Below, piece by piece: positions 9,177 to 17,912 of a stretch of 64,000 bases of DNA. The number at the start of each line of letters is the position of its first letter. Position 1 is the stretch's first letter. Below the pieces are notes generated by a model. The model had not been told where the DNA came from, searched no databases, and saw nothing but the letters and a program-made list of their open reading frames with translations. Both the position numbers and the translations under genes were made by a program. The stretch is from Jonesia quinghaiensis DSM 15701 (lineage in GTDB: Bacteria; Actinomycetota; Actinomycetes; Actinomycetales; Cellulomonadaceae), in NCBI RefSeq assembly GCF_000423205.1, contig NZ_AUHN01000009.1:302607-366606 (forward strand). Reading direction: 5' to 3'.

Positions 9177-12029
9177 TCAGCGACCCGTGTCAACGATTTC
9201 ATCAATGACCACAGCACCGAGCCGCTTCATGAGCAGTGGCACACCAAATAGTGCGCTTGCTTCAAGGTCTTCATCATCAGGTTGCGGCTCATCATAGTCC
9301 ACCACGGCACGTCGCTGCTGTTGCGCGGCATCACGCACGTCTTGCTCGCGTGCCCGTCGCTCAGCAGCCTGACGTGGGGTTTCCTCCCACGGTGGGACGC
9401 TCGATTCATCCACCGCTGGCGGTGCAGCAGCCCCACTCACTCCTCCAACACTTTGGGCAGGTGCTGCTGGCGCGTTGCTGTCCCGAGCATCGGGGGCGGT
9501 GTTTTGTCCTGCACTCAACCCGCTGCCCTCAGAGAGGCTCGTGGGGCTAGCAGAATCCGCGGATGGTGTGACCGTGTCTGCATGCTCCGTTGCCGGGGCG
9601 TGAGCCGTTGGCCGAACAGATTCCCCGCGAGTGCGTGGAACGTCGCGAACAACCTGCGCAGCTACTTGGCCAACCGTGTCCGGCAAGGACGGATTGTGCG
9701 CTGAGGTGAACGCAGCTGCCGCTGCACCGAACATGTTCACCGGCAACGGTGATGTTTCGGTAGCTGGTGGGGCGGGGGCAGGTACTGGTGACGGCGCTGT
9801 TACAGGTGACTGCTCAACCGGTGCGGCATGCTCTGCCGTGTCAGGAAAATCCGGCTCACCGGCATCCATTGGCGGTTCAGCAGGGAACTCTGTGTCTGCC
9901 CAACTGGTCGGGGCCGAGTGGGCGGATGCGGGCGAAGGTGAGGGTGTGGGCGTCGGTGTGGGGGCAGGCCGGTGCATCGGCATATCTGGCGCAGCCAACA
10001 ACGGCGGCGCAGTAGGCGTAGGCTCTTGGCCAGCCACGTGGGCACTCACCCGTACTGGGGTGCCAAGTGCCTGCTGAAAAGCAGTAGCAACCATGGCATC
10101 TGCGCCACGGCCCACAAAGTTTTGCACTAACCCCGGTGAGGGGAACGACAGCATGACAGTGTCTGCTGTTATCCCAGAAATGGTGGCATGCTGGTTCGCC
10201 AAAGCCCACGCTGGCATGGACTGGCCGCGCAGAGTTTCCAACACTTGTGGCCACGCTGCACGCACCTGGTCAGGCTGAACACCCGACTGTGGTGCGGCCG
10301 GTTCACTAGTGACGGTTTGGGGCGCCGGCTGTGGTGCTGCCGGTTCCGTGACGGATGGTTGCGGCGCAGCGTGTTCACTGCGCACCTCACGATGATCGCG
10401 GCTATCAGAGACAGGCGTGGCAGGGGACGTCTGAGGTGGCTGCGGGGCCGGTGCCGTTTCCTGTGCGGTGAAGGCGGCAGCAGCAGCCCACGACGCGGCA
10501 GCCGCCAACGCGACGTCTTCTGATGTTTGCTCTGAACTGCTAGGTGAGCTCTGTGTTTGTACCGGTTGCGGCTCAGGTTTCGCGGCAACAACCTGTTCCG
10601 CTGGCACCTGTGCACTGCGGGTTTGAGGCTGCGTCTGAGGTTGAGGCTGCGTCTGAGGTTGAGGCTGCGTCTGGGGCTGATCCTGATCTGCCGCAGGGCG
10701 AGGGGTCCGTGTGGACTCAGGGCGCTTCACTGGGCGCGATGTTGCACCTGTGTGATCAGACGCTTGCGCAGTTGAGGGTGAGCTCTGAGGGTGGTCTTCC
10801 TGACGGTGCGAGTCGGGCGCTGCGGAATCACCGCTGTGCGCGCGCGCACCGCCACCCGAAGCAAGCGTGTGTTCAACCCGTTCAAGGCGTGCACCAAATG
10901 CGGCGCCGGTCGTTTGGGCAGCAGGCAAAAGCAGCCGCGCACACAGCAATTCGAGGTGCAAACGTGGGGATGTCGCACCACTCATCTCAGACAGTGCGCT
11001 GTTCACTGTATCGGCTGCGAACGTCAGTTGGGCTGCACCGAGGGTCTGTGCTTGGGCTGACATGCGGTCAAACTGATCTACCGGCACAGAGGGCAACACG
11101 GCGCGAGCACCATCTGGCGAAAGCGCCATGATGATGAGGTCACGAAGCCTTTCAAGCACATCTTCAACGAATCGGCGCGGCTCGTGACCGGTATTAATAA
11201 CTTCTTCAACAACCCGAAACAGGTGGGCGCCATCATGCGCTGCGAGCGCATCCACAACGTCATCCAAGAGTGAAGCGGGTGTGTAGCCCAACAGGGCAAC
11301 GGCGGAGTCATAGTTGATGGCCCCACCTTCGGCGCCAGCAATGAGTTGGTCAAGGACGGAGAGTGTGTCACGCACTGAGCCACCACCGGCGCGAACCACC
11401 AACGGCAGGACACCTTCGCCAGCCGCAATGCCCTCAGCGGAGCACAGTTGGGATAGGTAGGAGAGCATCGTCTCCGGGGCAACAAGTTTGAAGGGGTAGT
11501 GGTGGGTGCGTGAGCGGATTGTCCCGATGACTTTGTCGGGTTCCGTGGTGGCGAAGATGAACTTGAGGTACGGGGGTGGTTCTTCAACAATTTTGAGGAG
11601 CGCGTTGAACCCTTGGGCGGTGACCATGTGCGCTTCATCGAGAATGAAGATTTTGAACCGGTCACGTGAAGGGCTGAATGTGGCGCGTTCGCGCAGTTCT
11701 CGGGCGTCATCGACACCACCGTGTGACGCCGCGTCAATTTCGACAACATCGAGTGAACCTGAGCCGCCGCGTGCGAGTTCTTGGCATGAGGGGCACTGGC
11801 CGCAGGGGGTGTCTTGGGGGTCTTCTTCGGTGTTGCGAGCGCAGTTGAGGATGCGGGCGAGAACGCGTGCGGAGGTTGTTTTTCCGCAGCCGCGTGGGCC
11901 GGAGAACAGGTAGGCGTGGTTCACACGGTTGGAGCGTAGGGCTTGCATGAGCGGAGCAGTGACATGCTCCTGACCGATCATGTCAGCGAACGTGTCAGGG
12001 CGGTAACGGCGGTACAGTGCGGTGCTCAC
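9177..12029 (-). CDS. dnaX: DNA polymerase III subunit gamma/tau
   Basis: Clamp-loader ATPase of the replisome. The N-terminal AAA+ module has Walker A GPRGCGKT (44-51), a zinc-binding CX8CX2CX2C-type cluster (C64, C76, C79, C82) and a DEAH Walker B. A collar domain follows to about residue 370. The remaining 580 residues are a low-complexity region rich in proline, alanine, glutamine and threonine, with a folded tau-like patch around the VRAAWPQVLETLRGQS segment. At 950 residues it is long for the family because of this linker. The start is GTG at 12029. No need for a frameshift is apparent; the long form is directly encoded. Confidence 0.95.
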   Translation of the reverse strand: MSTALYRRYRPDTFADMIGQEHVTAPLMQALRSNRVNHAYLFSGPRGCGKTTSARVLARILNCARNTEEDPQDTPCGQCPSCQELARGGSGSLDVVEIDAASHGGVDDARELRERATFSPSRDRFKIFILDEAHMVTAQGFNALLKIVEEPPPYLKFIFATTEPDKVIGTIRSRTHHYPFKLVAPETMLSYLSQLCSAEGIAAGEGVLPLVVRAGGGSVRDTLSVLDQLIAGAEGGAINYDSAVALLGYTPASLLDDVVDALAAHDGAHLFRVVEEVINTGHEPRRFVEDVLERLRDLIIMALSPDGARAVLPSVPVDQFDRMSAQAQTLGAAQLTFAADTVNSALSEMSGATSPRLHLELLCARLLLPAAQTTGAAFGARLERVEHTLASGGGARAHSGDSAAPDSHRQEDHPQSSPSTAQASDHTGATSRPVKRPESTRTPRPAADQDQPQTQPQPQTQPQPQTQPQTRSAQVPAEQVVAAKPEPQPVQTQSSPSSSEQTSEDVALAAAASWAAAAAFTAQETAPAPQPPQTSPATPVSDSRDHREVRSEHAAPQPSVTEPAAPQPAPQTVTSEPAAPQSGVQPDQVRAAWPQVLETLRGQSMPAWALANQHATISGITADTVMLSFPSPGLVQNFVGRGADAMVATAFQQALGTPVRVSAHVAGQEPTPTAPPLLAAPDMPMHRPAPTPTPTPSPSPASAHSAPTSWADTEFPAEPPMDAGEPDFPDTAEHAAPVEQSPVTAPSPVPAPAPPATETSPLPVNMFGAAAAAFTSAHNPSLPDTVGQVAAQVVRDVPRTRGESVRPTAHAPATEHADTVTPSADSASPTSLSEGSGLSAGQNTAPDARDSNAPAAPAQSVGGVSGAAAPPAVDESSVPPWEETPRQAAERRAREQDVRDAAQQQRRAVVDYDEPQPDDEDLEASALFGVPLLMKRLGAVVIDEIVDTGR
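10624..10677. repeat. 18-bp tandem repeat inside dnaX
   Basis: Three copies of an 18-bp unit (TGAGGCTGCGTCTGAGGT on the + strand, third copy diverged at its end). They encode repeated Gln-Pro-Gln-Thr units in the disordered tau linker. The repeat length is a multiple of three, so copy-number change keeps the frame. Confidence 0.85.
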
Positions 12030-12080
12030 ACAGCAACCTTAGTGGAACCCACCGACTCGTGGAACACGCCCCGCCTATGA

Positions 12081-12117
12081 CGAATGCACCTCACAACAGT
12101 GTTGTGAGGTGCATTCG
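12081..12117. terminator. Hairpin terminator after metI
   Basis: A perfect 17-bp stem with a 3-nt loop lies just beyond the metI stop and before the dnaX start, on the path of metQNI transcription. Confidence 0.8.
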
Positions 12118-12126
12118 GGTGGGTGC

Positions 12127-12807
12127 TTACCGGCGCATCGCTTTGCGAGCGAGGAAGTTCCCGAGGAACTGCGCTGCCTGCACGATAATGATGATCACGA
12201 TCACCGTGACGAATGTGATTTCCCAGTTGAAGCGCGCGTAGCCTTGGCGGAGCGCGAACTCACCCAGACCTTGACCGCCGATCGCACCAACCATGGCTGA
12301 CATGTCAACAACACCAATGAACAAGAAGGTGTAGGCAAGGATCAGTGGGCCGAGTGCTTCTGGGATCACCACGGACCAGATCACCCGGAACTTTGATGCC
12401 CCCATTGCCCGTGCCGCCTCAATAACTCCAGGGTCAAGGGCCACCAGGTTTTGCTCAACGAGCCGCGCAAAGGCGAACGCCGCCATGAACGTGATGGCGA
12501 AGGCTGCGGCTGTTGGCCCCAGGGTTGTTCCAACGACGGCGCGAGTCAGTGGGCCGATCGCAGTCACAAAGATGATGAAGGGGATGGGGCGAACGATGTT
12601 GATCAGGATGTTCAGGACAGTGAATACTGCACGGTTTTGCAGGAGGTTACCTGGCCGGGTGAGGTAAAGCAGGAGACCCATCAAGAGGCCTGCGAAACCA
12701 CCAATGAGCATTCCCACACCCACCATGTACATGGTGGTGCCCATTTGTTTCCACAGTTCTGGTCCCATCACTGACCAGTCCGTTGCGGTGAACAATGCTG
12801 CGCTCAT
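12127..12807 (-). CDS. metI: Methionine ABC transporter permease
   Basis: Membrane subunit of the MetNIQ importer for methionine (D- and L-). The 226-residue protein has about five membrane helices and the EAA loop EAARAMGASKFRVIW that docks to MetN. Its start overlaps the metN stop by ATGA, so the two are coupled. A strong hairpin follows the gene. Confidence 0.93.
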   Translation of the reverse strand: MSAALFTATDWSVMGPELWKQMGTTMYMVGVGMLIGGFAGLLMGLLLYLTRPGNLLQNRAVFTVLNILINIVRPIPFIIFVTAIGPLTRAVVGTTLGPTAAAFAITFMAAFAFARLVEQNLVALDPGVIEAARAMGASKFRVIWSVVIPEALGPLILAYTFLFIGVVDMSAMVGAIGGQGLGEFALRQGYARFNWEITFVTVIVIIIIVQAAQFLGNFLARKAMRR

Positions 12808-13901
12808 TTGCCTTCCTCCACAACGTCGGTGAGGTCTGCGTGACCAAAGCCATCAAGCGGCGCATCAGCGGTCCCAAGATCAACCACGTGGGTGTAAGTA
12901 CCCAATTCTGTGATGAACCGTGCGATTGCGTCCGGTTCACCATCAAGGCCCCACGTCAAGGAGCCGAAGGGGCGTTCTTTCACTTCAGAGATGCCACCAT
13001 AAATGATGCCGCCGCGCACCCCATGCCGGTTGAGTAGGTCGGTGATGCGTTCCCCTTGGCCGCCGTCTTCGTGAACGTACACGGTGATGAGGTGTTCTTT
13101 GTGGCGGTGGCGCAGGCGGGCTAACACGTCTGGGTCCGGCCGGTCTTTAATGGCGGAGGACACAAACCGGCGGGTCGCTCGATGCCCTGGGTGGGAGAAC
13201 ACCTGATAAACGTCACCAAGTTCTACCACCTTGCCATGTTCCATGACAGCCACACGGTCACAGATCGCCTTGACCACTTCCATTTCGTGGGTGATCACAA
13301 TAACTGTGATGCCTAGTTCCTCATTGACCCGGCGCAACAGGCCAAGAACATCAGCAGTTGTTTCTGGGTCTAACGCTGATGTGGCCTCGTCGGCAAGGAG
13401 AATCTTGGGGCTCGTAGCAAGCGCCCGGGCAATACCCACGCGTTGCTTTTGTCCCCCTGATAGTTGGGAGGGGAAAGCTTTCGCTTTGTCAGACAATCCC
13501 ACAAATTCGAGGAGTTCAGCTACCCTGCGGCGGCGTTCGGTGCGGTCAACACCAGCAACCTCTAGCGGGTAAGCCACATTCGCTGCCACCGTGCGCGATT
13601 GCAACAGATTGAACTGTTGAAAAATCATCCCAATCTCAAGGCGCAACGTGCGTAACGCACTCTCTTTCAAAGAAGAAACATCATGCCCGTTGACGATCAC
13701 CTTCCCGCCCGTAGCCGGTTCAAGAGCATTCACCATGCGCACCAGGGTTGATTTGCCCGCACCTGAATACCCAATGACACCAAACACCTCACCGGTATTC
13801 ACGGTGAGAGTGACATCATCAACGGCTTTGACGGTGTTTTTCTTTGCAATGAAATGTTTTTCCGCGTTGATGAACTCAACAATCGGCGCACTATTACTCA
13901 T
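12804..13901 (-). CDS. metN: Methionine ABC transporter ATP-binding protein
   Basis: ATPase of the methionine importer. Walker A GYSGAGKST spans residues 44-52, the signature LSGGQKQRVGIARAL and Walker B LLADEATSALDP follow, and the C-terminal 80 residues match the NIL/ACT-like domain that binds methionine and inhibits transport. I set the start at 13901 (MSNSAPIVEF) because AGGAAA lies 5 nt upstream; the reading frame is open further upstream but through the metQ-metN hairpin. Co-directional with metQ and metI. Confidence 0.94.
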   Translation of the reverse strand: MSNSAPIVEFINAEKHFIAKKNTVKAVDDVTLTVNTGEVFGVIGYSGAGKSTLVRMVNALEPATGGKVIVNGHDVSSLKESALRTLRLEIGMIFQQFNLLQSRTVAANVAYPLEVAGVDRTERRRRVAELLEFVGLSDKAKAFPSQLSGGQKQRVGIARALATSPKILLADEATSALDPETTADVLGLLRRVNEELGITVIVITHEMEVVKAICDRVAVMEHGKVVELGDVYQVFSHPGHRATRRFVSSAIKDRPDPDVLARLRHRHKEHLITVYVHEDGGQGERITDLLNRHGVRGGIIYGGISEVKERPFGSLTWGLDGEPDAIARFITELGTYTHVVDLGTADAPLDGFGHADLTDVVEEGK

Positions 13902-13966
13902 AAGTTTCCTGTTCGGCACTGAGGGTCTCTCCTGCCATGGTGACACTTTGCACACACAATGCAACT

Positions 13967-14015
13967 GCCCGATGCTTGTGGTGCGTTGGATATCAACGCA
14001 CCACAAGCATCGGGC
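13967..14015. terminator. Hairpin between metQ and metN
   Basis: A perfect 22-bp stem with a 5-nt loop lies in the 138-bp gap after metQ and before metN. No T-run follows on the metQ strand, so it may be a partial terminator or an mRNA-stabilising structure that lets the binding protein be made in excess. Confidence 0.7.
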
Positions 14016-14038
14016 TAGTCACCAGTCAGATGCTGGAA

Positions 14039-14941
14039 TTACTTGGACGCTTCGAAGTCAGACTGAATGTCCTGGAGGTAACCCTCCAAGGTTGCGCCAT
14101 CCTGGTCAGCAATTGCAGCCGTACCACCGGAAGCCTCAATGACACCCTGTTGAACATCGTCGCTCTTGTAAATCTCAACGAGCTTGGCGTATACGTCGCT
14201 GTCTTTCTCATCAGCGCGTGACGCCCAAATGTTGATGTACGGGCGGGCAGCGTCAGAGGTCGCGTCATCAGCGAAAATAGCGTCATCCGATTCCAAGCCA
14301 GCGTCAGCGAGGAAGTCATTGTTCACAACAGAAGCTTCAACGTCAGGCAACGCGAGAACTGTTTGAGTAGCGTCAACCGGAGTGACAGTGACCTTTGAGG
14401 TGGGGAGCACATCGAGTTCGGTGGAGAACGCTGAGCCACCATCCTTCAACTCCACCAGACCAGCGTCTTGGAGGACCAGAAGCGCACGGGCAAGGTTGGT
14501 GGGGTCGTTAGGTACCGCAACCTCACCGCTTTCAATGGAGTCAATGGAATCATGCTTCTGGGAGTAGACCCCCAGCGGGTACACGGCGGTTGCAGCAATA
14601 GGGACAAGTTCTTCCCCAGCCTCAACGTTGAACTGTGCGAGGAACAACAAGTGCTGGAACTGGTTCAGGTCAATCTCACCGTCAGCAAGTGCACGGTTAG
14701 GGATTTGGTAGTCAGCAAGGTCCGTGACCTCAACAAAAATGCCCTCAGCTTCAGCTGCCTGCTCGAAAGTTGTCCAGTAGTCGTCACGCTTGACAACACC
14801 AATTTTGACGGGGTTCCCCTCGGAACCCTTGTCAGCTCCACCGTCAGCTTCCGTGTCAGAACCGCAAGCGGCGAGCGACAAAGTGAGGGCGGCAACTGCA
14901 GCGGCGGCAGCGAATGATTTGCGAATGGACGTACGTGACAT
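14039..14941 (-). CDS. metQ: Methionine-binding lipoprotein
   Basis: Extracellular substrate-binding component of MetNIQ. The 300-residue protein begins MSRTSIRKSF, then a hydrophobic stretch and the lipobox LAAC (cysteine near residue 26), so it is lipid-anchored. It continues with the NlpA-family start VKIGVVKRDDYWTTFEQAAE. I set the start at 14941, 37 codons inside the longest open frame, because GGAGAG lies 7 nt upstream and the signal peptide then begins correctly. First gene of the metQ-metN-metI run, preceded by a long structured leader. Confidence 0.93.
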   Translation of the reverse strand: MSRTSIRKSFAAAAAVAALTLSLAACGSDTEADGGADKGSEGNPVKIGVVKRDDYWTTFEQAAEAEGIFVEVTDLADYQIPNRALADGEIDLNQFQHLLFLAQFNVEAGEELVPIAATAVYPLGVYSQKHDSIDSIESGEVAVPNDPTNLARALLVLQDAGLVELKDGGSAFSTELDVLPTSKVTVTPVDATQTVLALPDVEASVVNNDFLADAGLESDDAIFADDATSDAARPYINIWASRADEKDSDVYAKLVEIYKSDDVQQGVIEASGGTAAIADQDGATLEGYLQDIQSDFEASK

Positions 14942-15630
14942 GTTGTCTCTCCATGAGTGAAGCAGGTATGACCTGCTGCGAGCAGCGACCGGGCGGATTG
15001 CGCCGGGTAGTGGCCGAGGCTCTGGCGGAACGTTGAATGGCTTACCAGCCATGCGGCAGACGGTCCCGGTTGGTTCTTCGCTCGAGAACAGTGGTGAACC
15101 ACTGGGTGAGGAACCGGGGCGACTGTCGGCTTAGGTACTGCGACCTGACAGTGCGAACTTTGTGCAGATCAGTGAATGCTTATCGGATGCTTGGCCCGAT
15201 TCGGGTGCGGTTCGAAGACCGAACACACCCCTACAGCATGCAGGAAACGCGCATCATGCGCATGCGACAGCACACTGCGGCTGGCATCATGATGCCGTGC
15301 GCTTGGCGTGTGTACTGTGCGGTGAACATGAGTTAATGATGAACCTCTGAAGGAGAAATCCGCCAGCACCCAGGCGATAGTCTCGCATTGCGAGACTCAG
15401 TGTCGGGTATTTAACCCTACTTATCGGCTTATTTAACCCATATAGCCGAGGTTTAGTCCCACAATACGGACGATGCGAGGTGGCTGCTTGCGTACCGCAG
15501 CGGAGGGAACAGGACACCGGGAAGATCCTCAGGCGGAAAGATTCGCCTAGGCACCAGGCGATGAGACAAAGCAGAATGTTGGCATGTATCGCGGGGACGC
15601 GCATCGGGCATCAACCTGCGGGCACAAAAA
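14942..15630. other. Long non-coding region: metQ leader and spacer to the SRP RNA
   Basis: About 690 bp without a credible gene. On the metQ strand I see nested pairing: 7-bp arms at 15065-15071 and 15112-15118 enclosing a hairpin at 15089-15104, and another hairpin at 15038-15051. I looked for SAM-I and SAM-IV cores and did not find them. A 9-bp-arm hairpin with a 1-nt loop lies near 15379-15397. Two imperfect copies of a segment containing CACC(C)AGGCGAT are near 15366 and 15552. Confidence 0.5.
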
Positions 15631-15720
15631 AGACCCCACGCGCACCCGCCAGAGCTTACCTGCCCTTGCTGCCTTCCGGCCCTGGGGGAGTTCAGTAAGA
15701 TGACGCCACGCGGGGGTCGG
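15631..15720 (-). ncRNA. ffs: Signal recognition particle RNA (small bacterial type)
   Basis: Read on the minus strand, the segment contains the conserved SRP apical domain: GAACTCCCCCAGGGCCGG, then GAAGGCAGCAAGGG and the TAAGCT flank. The ends pair (GACCCC with GGGGTC) and the 3' end runs into six T's at 15625-15630. The RNA forms the Ffh-bound targeting particle for membrane and secreted proteins. End positions are inferred from pairing and may be off by a few bases. Lying near dnaX and a tRNA-Ser is common in actinobacteria. Confidence 0.93.
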
Positions 15721-15915
15721 CTTTCAGTGTAGCCCAGATGAGACACGTGGTGAAATCCGCAGCCTGCACCGGCCCCGCACCACACCAGATTGCTCACTGT
15801 TGTGACCTTCGCCGCTCTGGCCGGGGACGATTCGGATTTCCTGAAATTCTCCGGTAGTCTGTTGGGGCTGGCAACTGCTCCTGAGGCTGCTGTCAGTGTC
15901 TACATCTGTAGATGT

Positions 15916-16004
15916 GGAGGATTCGCCTAGTGGCCTATGGCGCACGCTTGGAAAGCGTGTTGGGTTAACAGCCCTCAGGGGTTCGAATCCCCTATCCTCC
16001 GCCA
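15916..16004 (+). tRNA. tRNA-Ser (anticodon GGA)
   Basis: A seven-base acceptor stem (GGAGGAT with ATCCTCC), anticodon loop TTGGAAA with GGA at 15950-15952, a long variable arm typical of class II tRNAs, T-loop GGTTCGAATCC, discriminator G and an encoded CCA at 16002-16004. It reads UCC and UCU serine codons. Confidence 0.97.
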
Positions 16005-16054
16005 TGAATAAACAGAAGAACCCTCGAGAAATCGGGGGTTCTTCTGTTTATTCA
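16005..16054 (+). terminator. Terminator of tRNA-Ser
   Basis: A hairpin of about 20 bp starts immediately after the CCA end. Its arms are A-rich then T-rich. Confidence 0.85.
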
Positions 16055-16162
16055 CCATCTGTGCAGTTTACGGAGGTATGTGAGAACACGAAGCCGCCGT
16101 AAACTGCGCTGCGCGGAGCTTGCCGCCACCCACAGGCTAAGCAGCGGCGGTGATGTTGTTAT

Positions 16163-16693
16163 CTACCAGATTCCCGCTGAATATACGCGGTGGCGTTTTT
16201 TGAGTATCTTCGCGGCCCAGTCGTAGTGGCTTGATGTTGCTGACACACAATAGCTCCCAAGCGATGTTGTCCCCGTCCACGGGTAGAACCTTTTGGTGAA
16301 CAGCTCTTCGTCCGTGAAGTCGTTCACCACTGCCATCACGGTCTTGTGGCTTTGCTCCAGCTCACTTTGGGCAACATTGAGTGGCGTGCTCTGATGTTTT
16401 TTCCACAGCGCACGGTTCATGTCGCCATAGGTTTTCCACGTGTAGGGCTCTGGGAGAAAAGGCTCGGCTTTTCCCGTAGTGCCCTTGTCAGTGTTCGCAG
16501 CGATCCAGTTCACTAGTAGGTGATGCCACTCAATGAGGTGCACCAAGACATCGCGGACACACCGATCACGCCCCTCGCTAAGAAATTCCGCGTGCAGTTC
16601 CTCCGCACTCATTGCATCAATAAGCGAGGACAGGGCAGCGTACTGTTCAGTTGCTGCGGAAAGGAGTTGTGACTTCGTTGTCGGTCGCGGCAC
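16163..16693 (-). CDS. ClbS/DfsB family four-helix-bundle protein
   Basis: A 176-residue cytoplasmic protein of the DinB-like superfamily, recognised from its N-terminal pattern (PRPTTKSQLL...QYAALSSLID), the VRDVLVHLIEWHHLL segment and the C-terminal SHYDWAAKILKK. Family members include ClbS, which protects producers from colibactin, but many are uncharacterised stress or resistance proteins. Start is GTG at 16693 with only a weak ribosome site. It stands alone between the tRNA and a divergent small gene. Confidence 0.85.
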   Translation of the reverse strand: MPRPTTKSQLLSAATEQYAALSSLIDAMSAEELHAEFLSEGRDRCVRDVLVHLIEWHHLLVNWIAANTDKGTTGKAEPFLPEPYTWKTYGDMNRALWKKHQSTPLNVAQSELEQSHKTVMAVVNDFTDEELFTKRFYPWTGTTSLGSYCVSATSSHYDWAAKILKKRHRVYSAGIW

Positions 16694-16737
16694 TTTCTCA
16701 CTGTAGGCACCTCACACGGACAACCTGTAGGCCCACC

Positions 16738-16754
16738 GTCCCGTTCACCAAGCG
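16738..16754. repeat. 17-bp direct repeat, copy 1
   Basis: GTCCCGTTCACCAAGCG, identical to 17313-17329. This copy lies in the intergenic region upstream of the small membrane-protein gene. Confidence 0.8.
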
Positions 16755-16876
16755 ACTTACCCCAAGCAGCAACACTAAACGACATGCGCAGGTGTTTATG
16801 AAACGCCTGATCAGAGTCAACGCTCTACCATAGAACAAACAATTTTCGCACTTCGCATGAGCTGAGAGAATCATCG

Positions 16877-17305
16877 ATGCCTGACACAACAAATAATCGC
16901 CTACGAAGGGGTCGTTTCTGGGCACTGGTTTTACTCGCTGCCTGCGGGAGCTGCCAAGTAACAGTGCGCCACATTTTCCCGCTCTTCGGGGAAGATTCAG
17001 TAAGCCGAACACTTGCTATCACAGGCATCTGCATACTTGGGATGATGCTCTATTTCGCTATCACGAACGCAGCGACAATAGATCTCTACGTCATTCTTTT
17101 TGTGATCATCTTTGGTGCAAATATTGCGACAGCACTCACCTATCTGAGCCCTGCAACTACCAACACCCCCTGGGACTATTTCGCATTGTGCATCGCTCCC
17201 CTGGTTATCGGCGTGGCTTCGTTGGTACAACCCACAGCGAATTTCGCAGTAACACCGCCTACCAAAGTTCAACTCCCCACAGGCTCACAGCACGAGCACC
17301 AATAG
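16877..17305 (+). CDS. Small membrane protein, unknown function
   Basis: Predicted 142-residue protein with about four hydrophobic segments (near 14-30, 45-65, 68-90 and 100-117) and a hydrophilic histidine-containing end. It has no family I recognise. A basic N terminus (RLRRGR) precedes the first helix. The ATG is the first in the frame, with only a weak GAGA upstream. An identical 17-bp repeat lies upstream of this gene and of the next. Confidence 0.6.
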   Translation: MPDTTNNRLRRGRFWALVLLAACGSCQVTVRHIFPLFGEDSVSRTLAITGICILGMMLYFAITNAATIDLYVILFVIIFGANIATALTYLSPATTNTPWDYFALCIAPLVIGVASLVQPTANFAVTPPTKVQLPTGSQHEHQ

Positions 17306-17312
17306 GGCACAC

Positions 17313-17329
17313 GTCCCGTTCACCAAGCG
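17313..17329. repeat. 17-bp direct repeat, copy 2
   Basis: Same 17 bases as 16738-16754, here just after the membrane-protein stop and about 60 bp before the next start. Confidence 0.8.
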
Positions 17330-17389
17330 CCCCGCCCCACCAACTCATAGGCTGGAGGGATCACCCGCACACAACAGGACGAGGACGCC

Positions 17390-17908
17390 ATGAGCCGACA
17401 GGAAAACACCGTCAAACGCATCGACCATGACTCCTACGCAAACTACCTCAACCAGCATTTCTTAGGGTCAGAGGCCGGTTTGAGAGCTTTCAAAGCCGCG
17501 GTCCGCACATGGAAAGACACCCCACAGGAGAAGAAACTCAAGTCGCTGGTTCGCCAAGTGAACGCCGACCGTTCCGATCTGAAGAGGATTCTTCGAGACC
17601 TTGGGTACAAACAAAAGGGCTTTAAACGTGCTCTCACCGGGGTGGCTAGACTCGCTGGACACCTGAACCCAGTCAATCTGTTTCGCCTGCAACGGTCGAG
17701 TGTTGGCCAACTCGAACTCGATATCCTGACGGGAATGTTGCGCGCGAAACTCGCCATGTGGCAAACCCTCGAGATGGTCGCAGAATACGACGATCGACTC
17801 GATAAGAAGCTCCTTGCGGATTTAAGGCACCGTGCTGAATCACAGATGAAACAGGTTGTCGCCATCATTGATGAAACGTGGGACGCCCGGTTCTTCGAGC
17901 AACCCTGA
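17390..17908 (+). CDS. Helical protein, possibly ferritin-like, unknown function
   Basis: A 172-residue, charged, almost entirely helical protein without signal peptide or membrane segment. Amphipathic stretches such as LELDILTGMLRAKLAMWQTLEMVAEYDDRL suggest a helical bundle. I cannot place it in a named family with confidence; a ferritin-like or DUF892-like fold is possible. Start ATG follows GAGGACGCC. It ends 4 bp before the AlkB start, so the two are probably co-transcribed. Confidence 0.65.
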   Translation: MSRQENTVKRIDHDSYANYLNQHFLGSEAGLRAFKAAVRTWKDTPQEKKLKSLVRQVNADRSDLKRILRDLGYKQKGFKRALTGVARLAGHLNPVNLFRLQRSSVGQLELDILTGMLRAKLAMWQTLEMVAEYDDRLDKKLLADLRHRAESQMKQVVAIIDETWDARFFEQP

Positions 17909-17912
17909 ACCC

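Noticed and set aside
10544..11131. Long + strand frames within dnaX
   Set aside because: They mirror the repeat-rich tau linker and the AAA+ region of dnaX and have no independent support.
14942..15180. SAM-I or SAM-IV riboswitch before metQ
   Set aside because: I could not find the conserved cores on the metQ strand, so I only report a structured leader.
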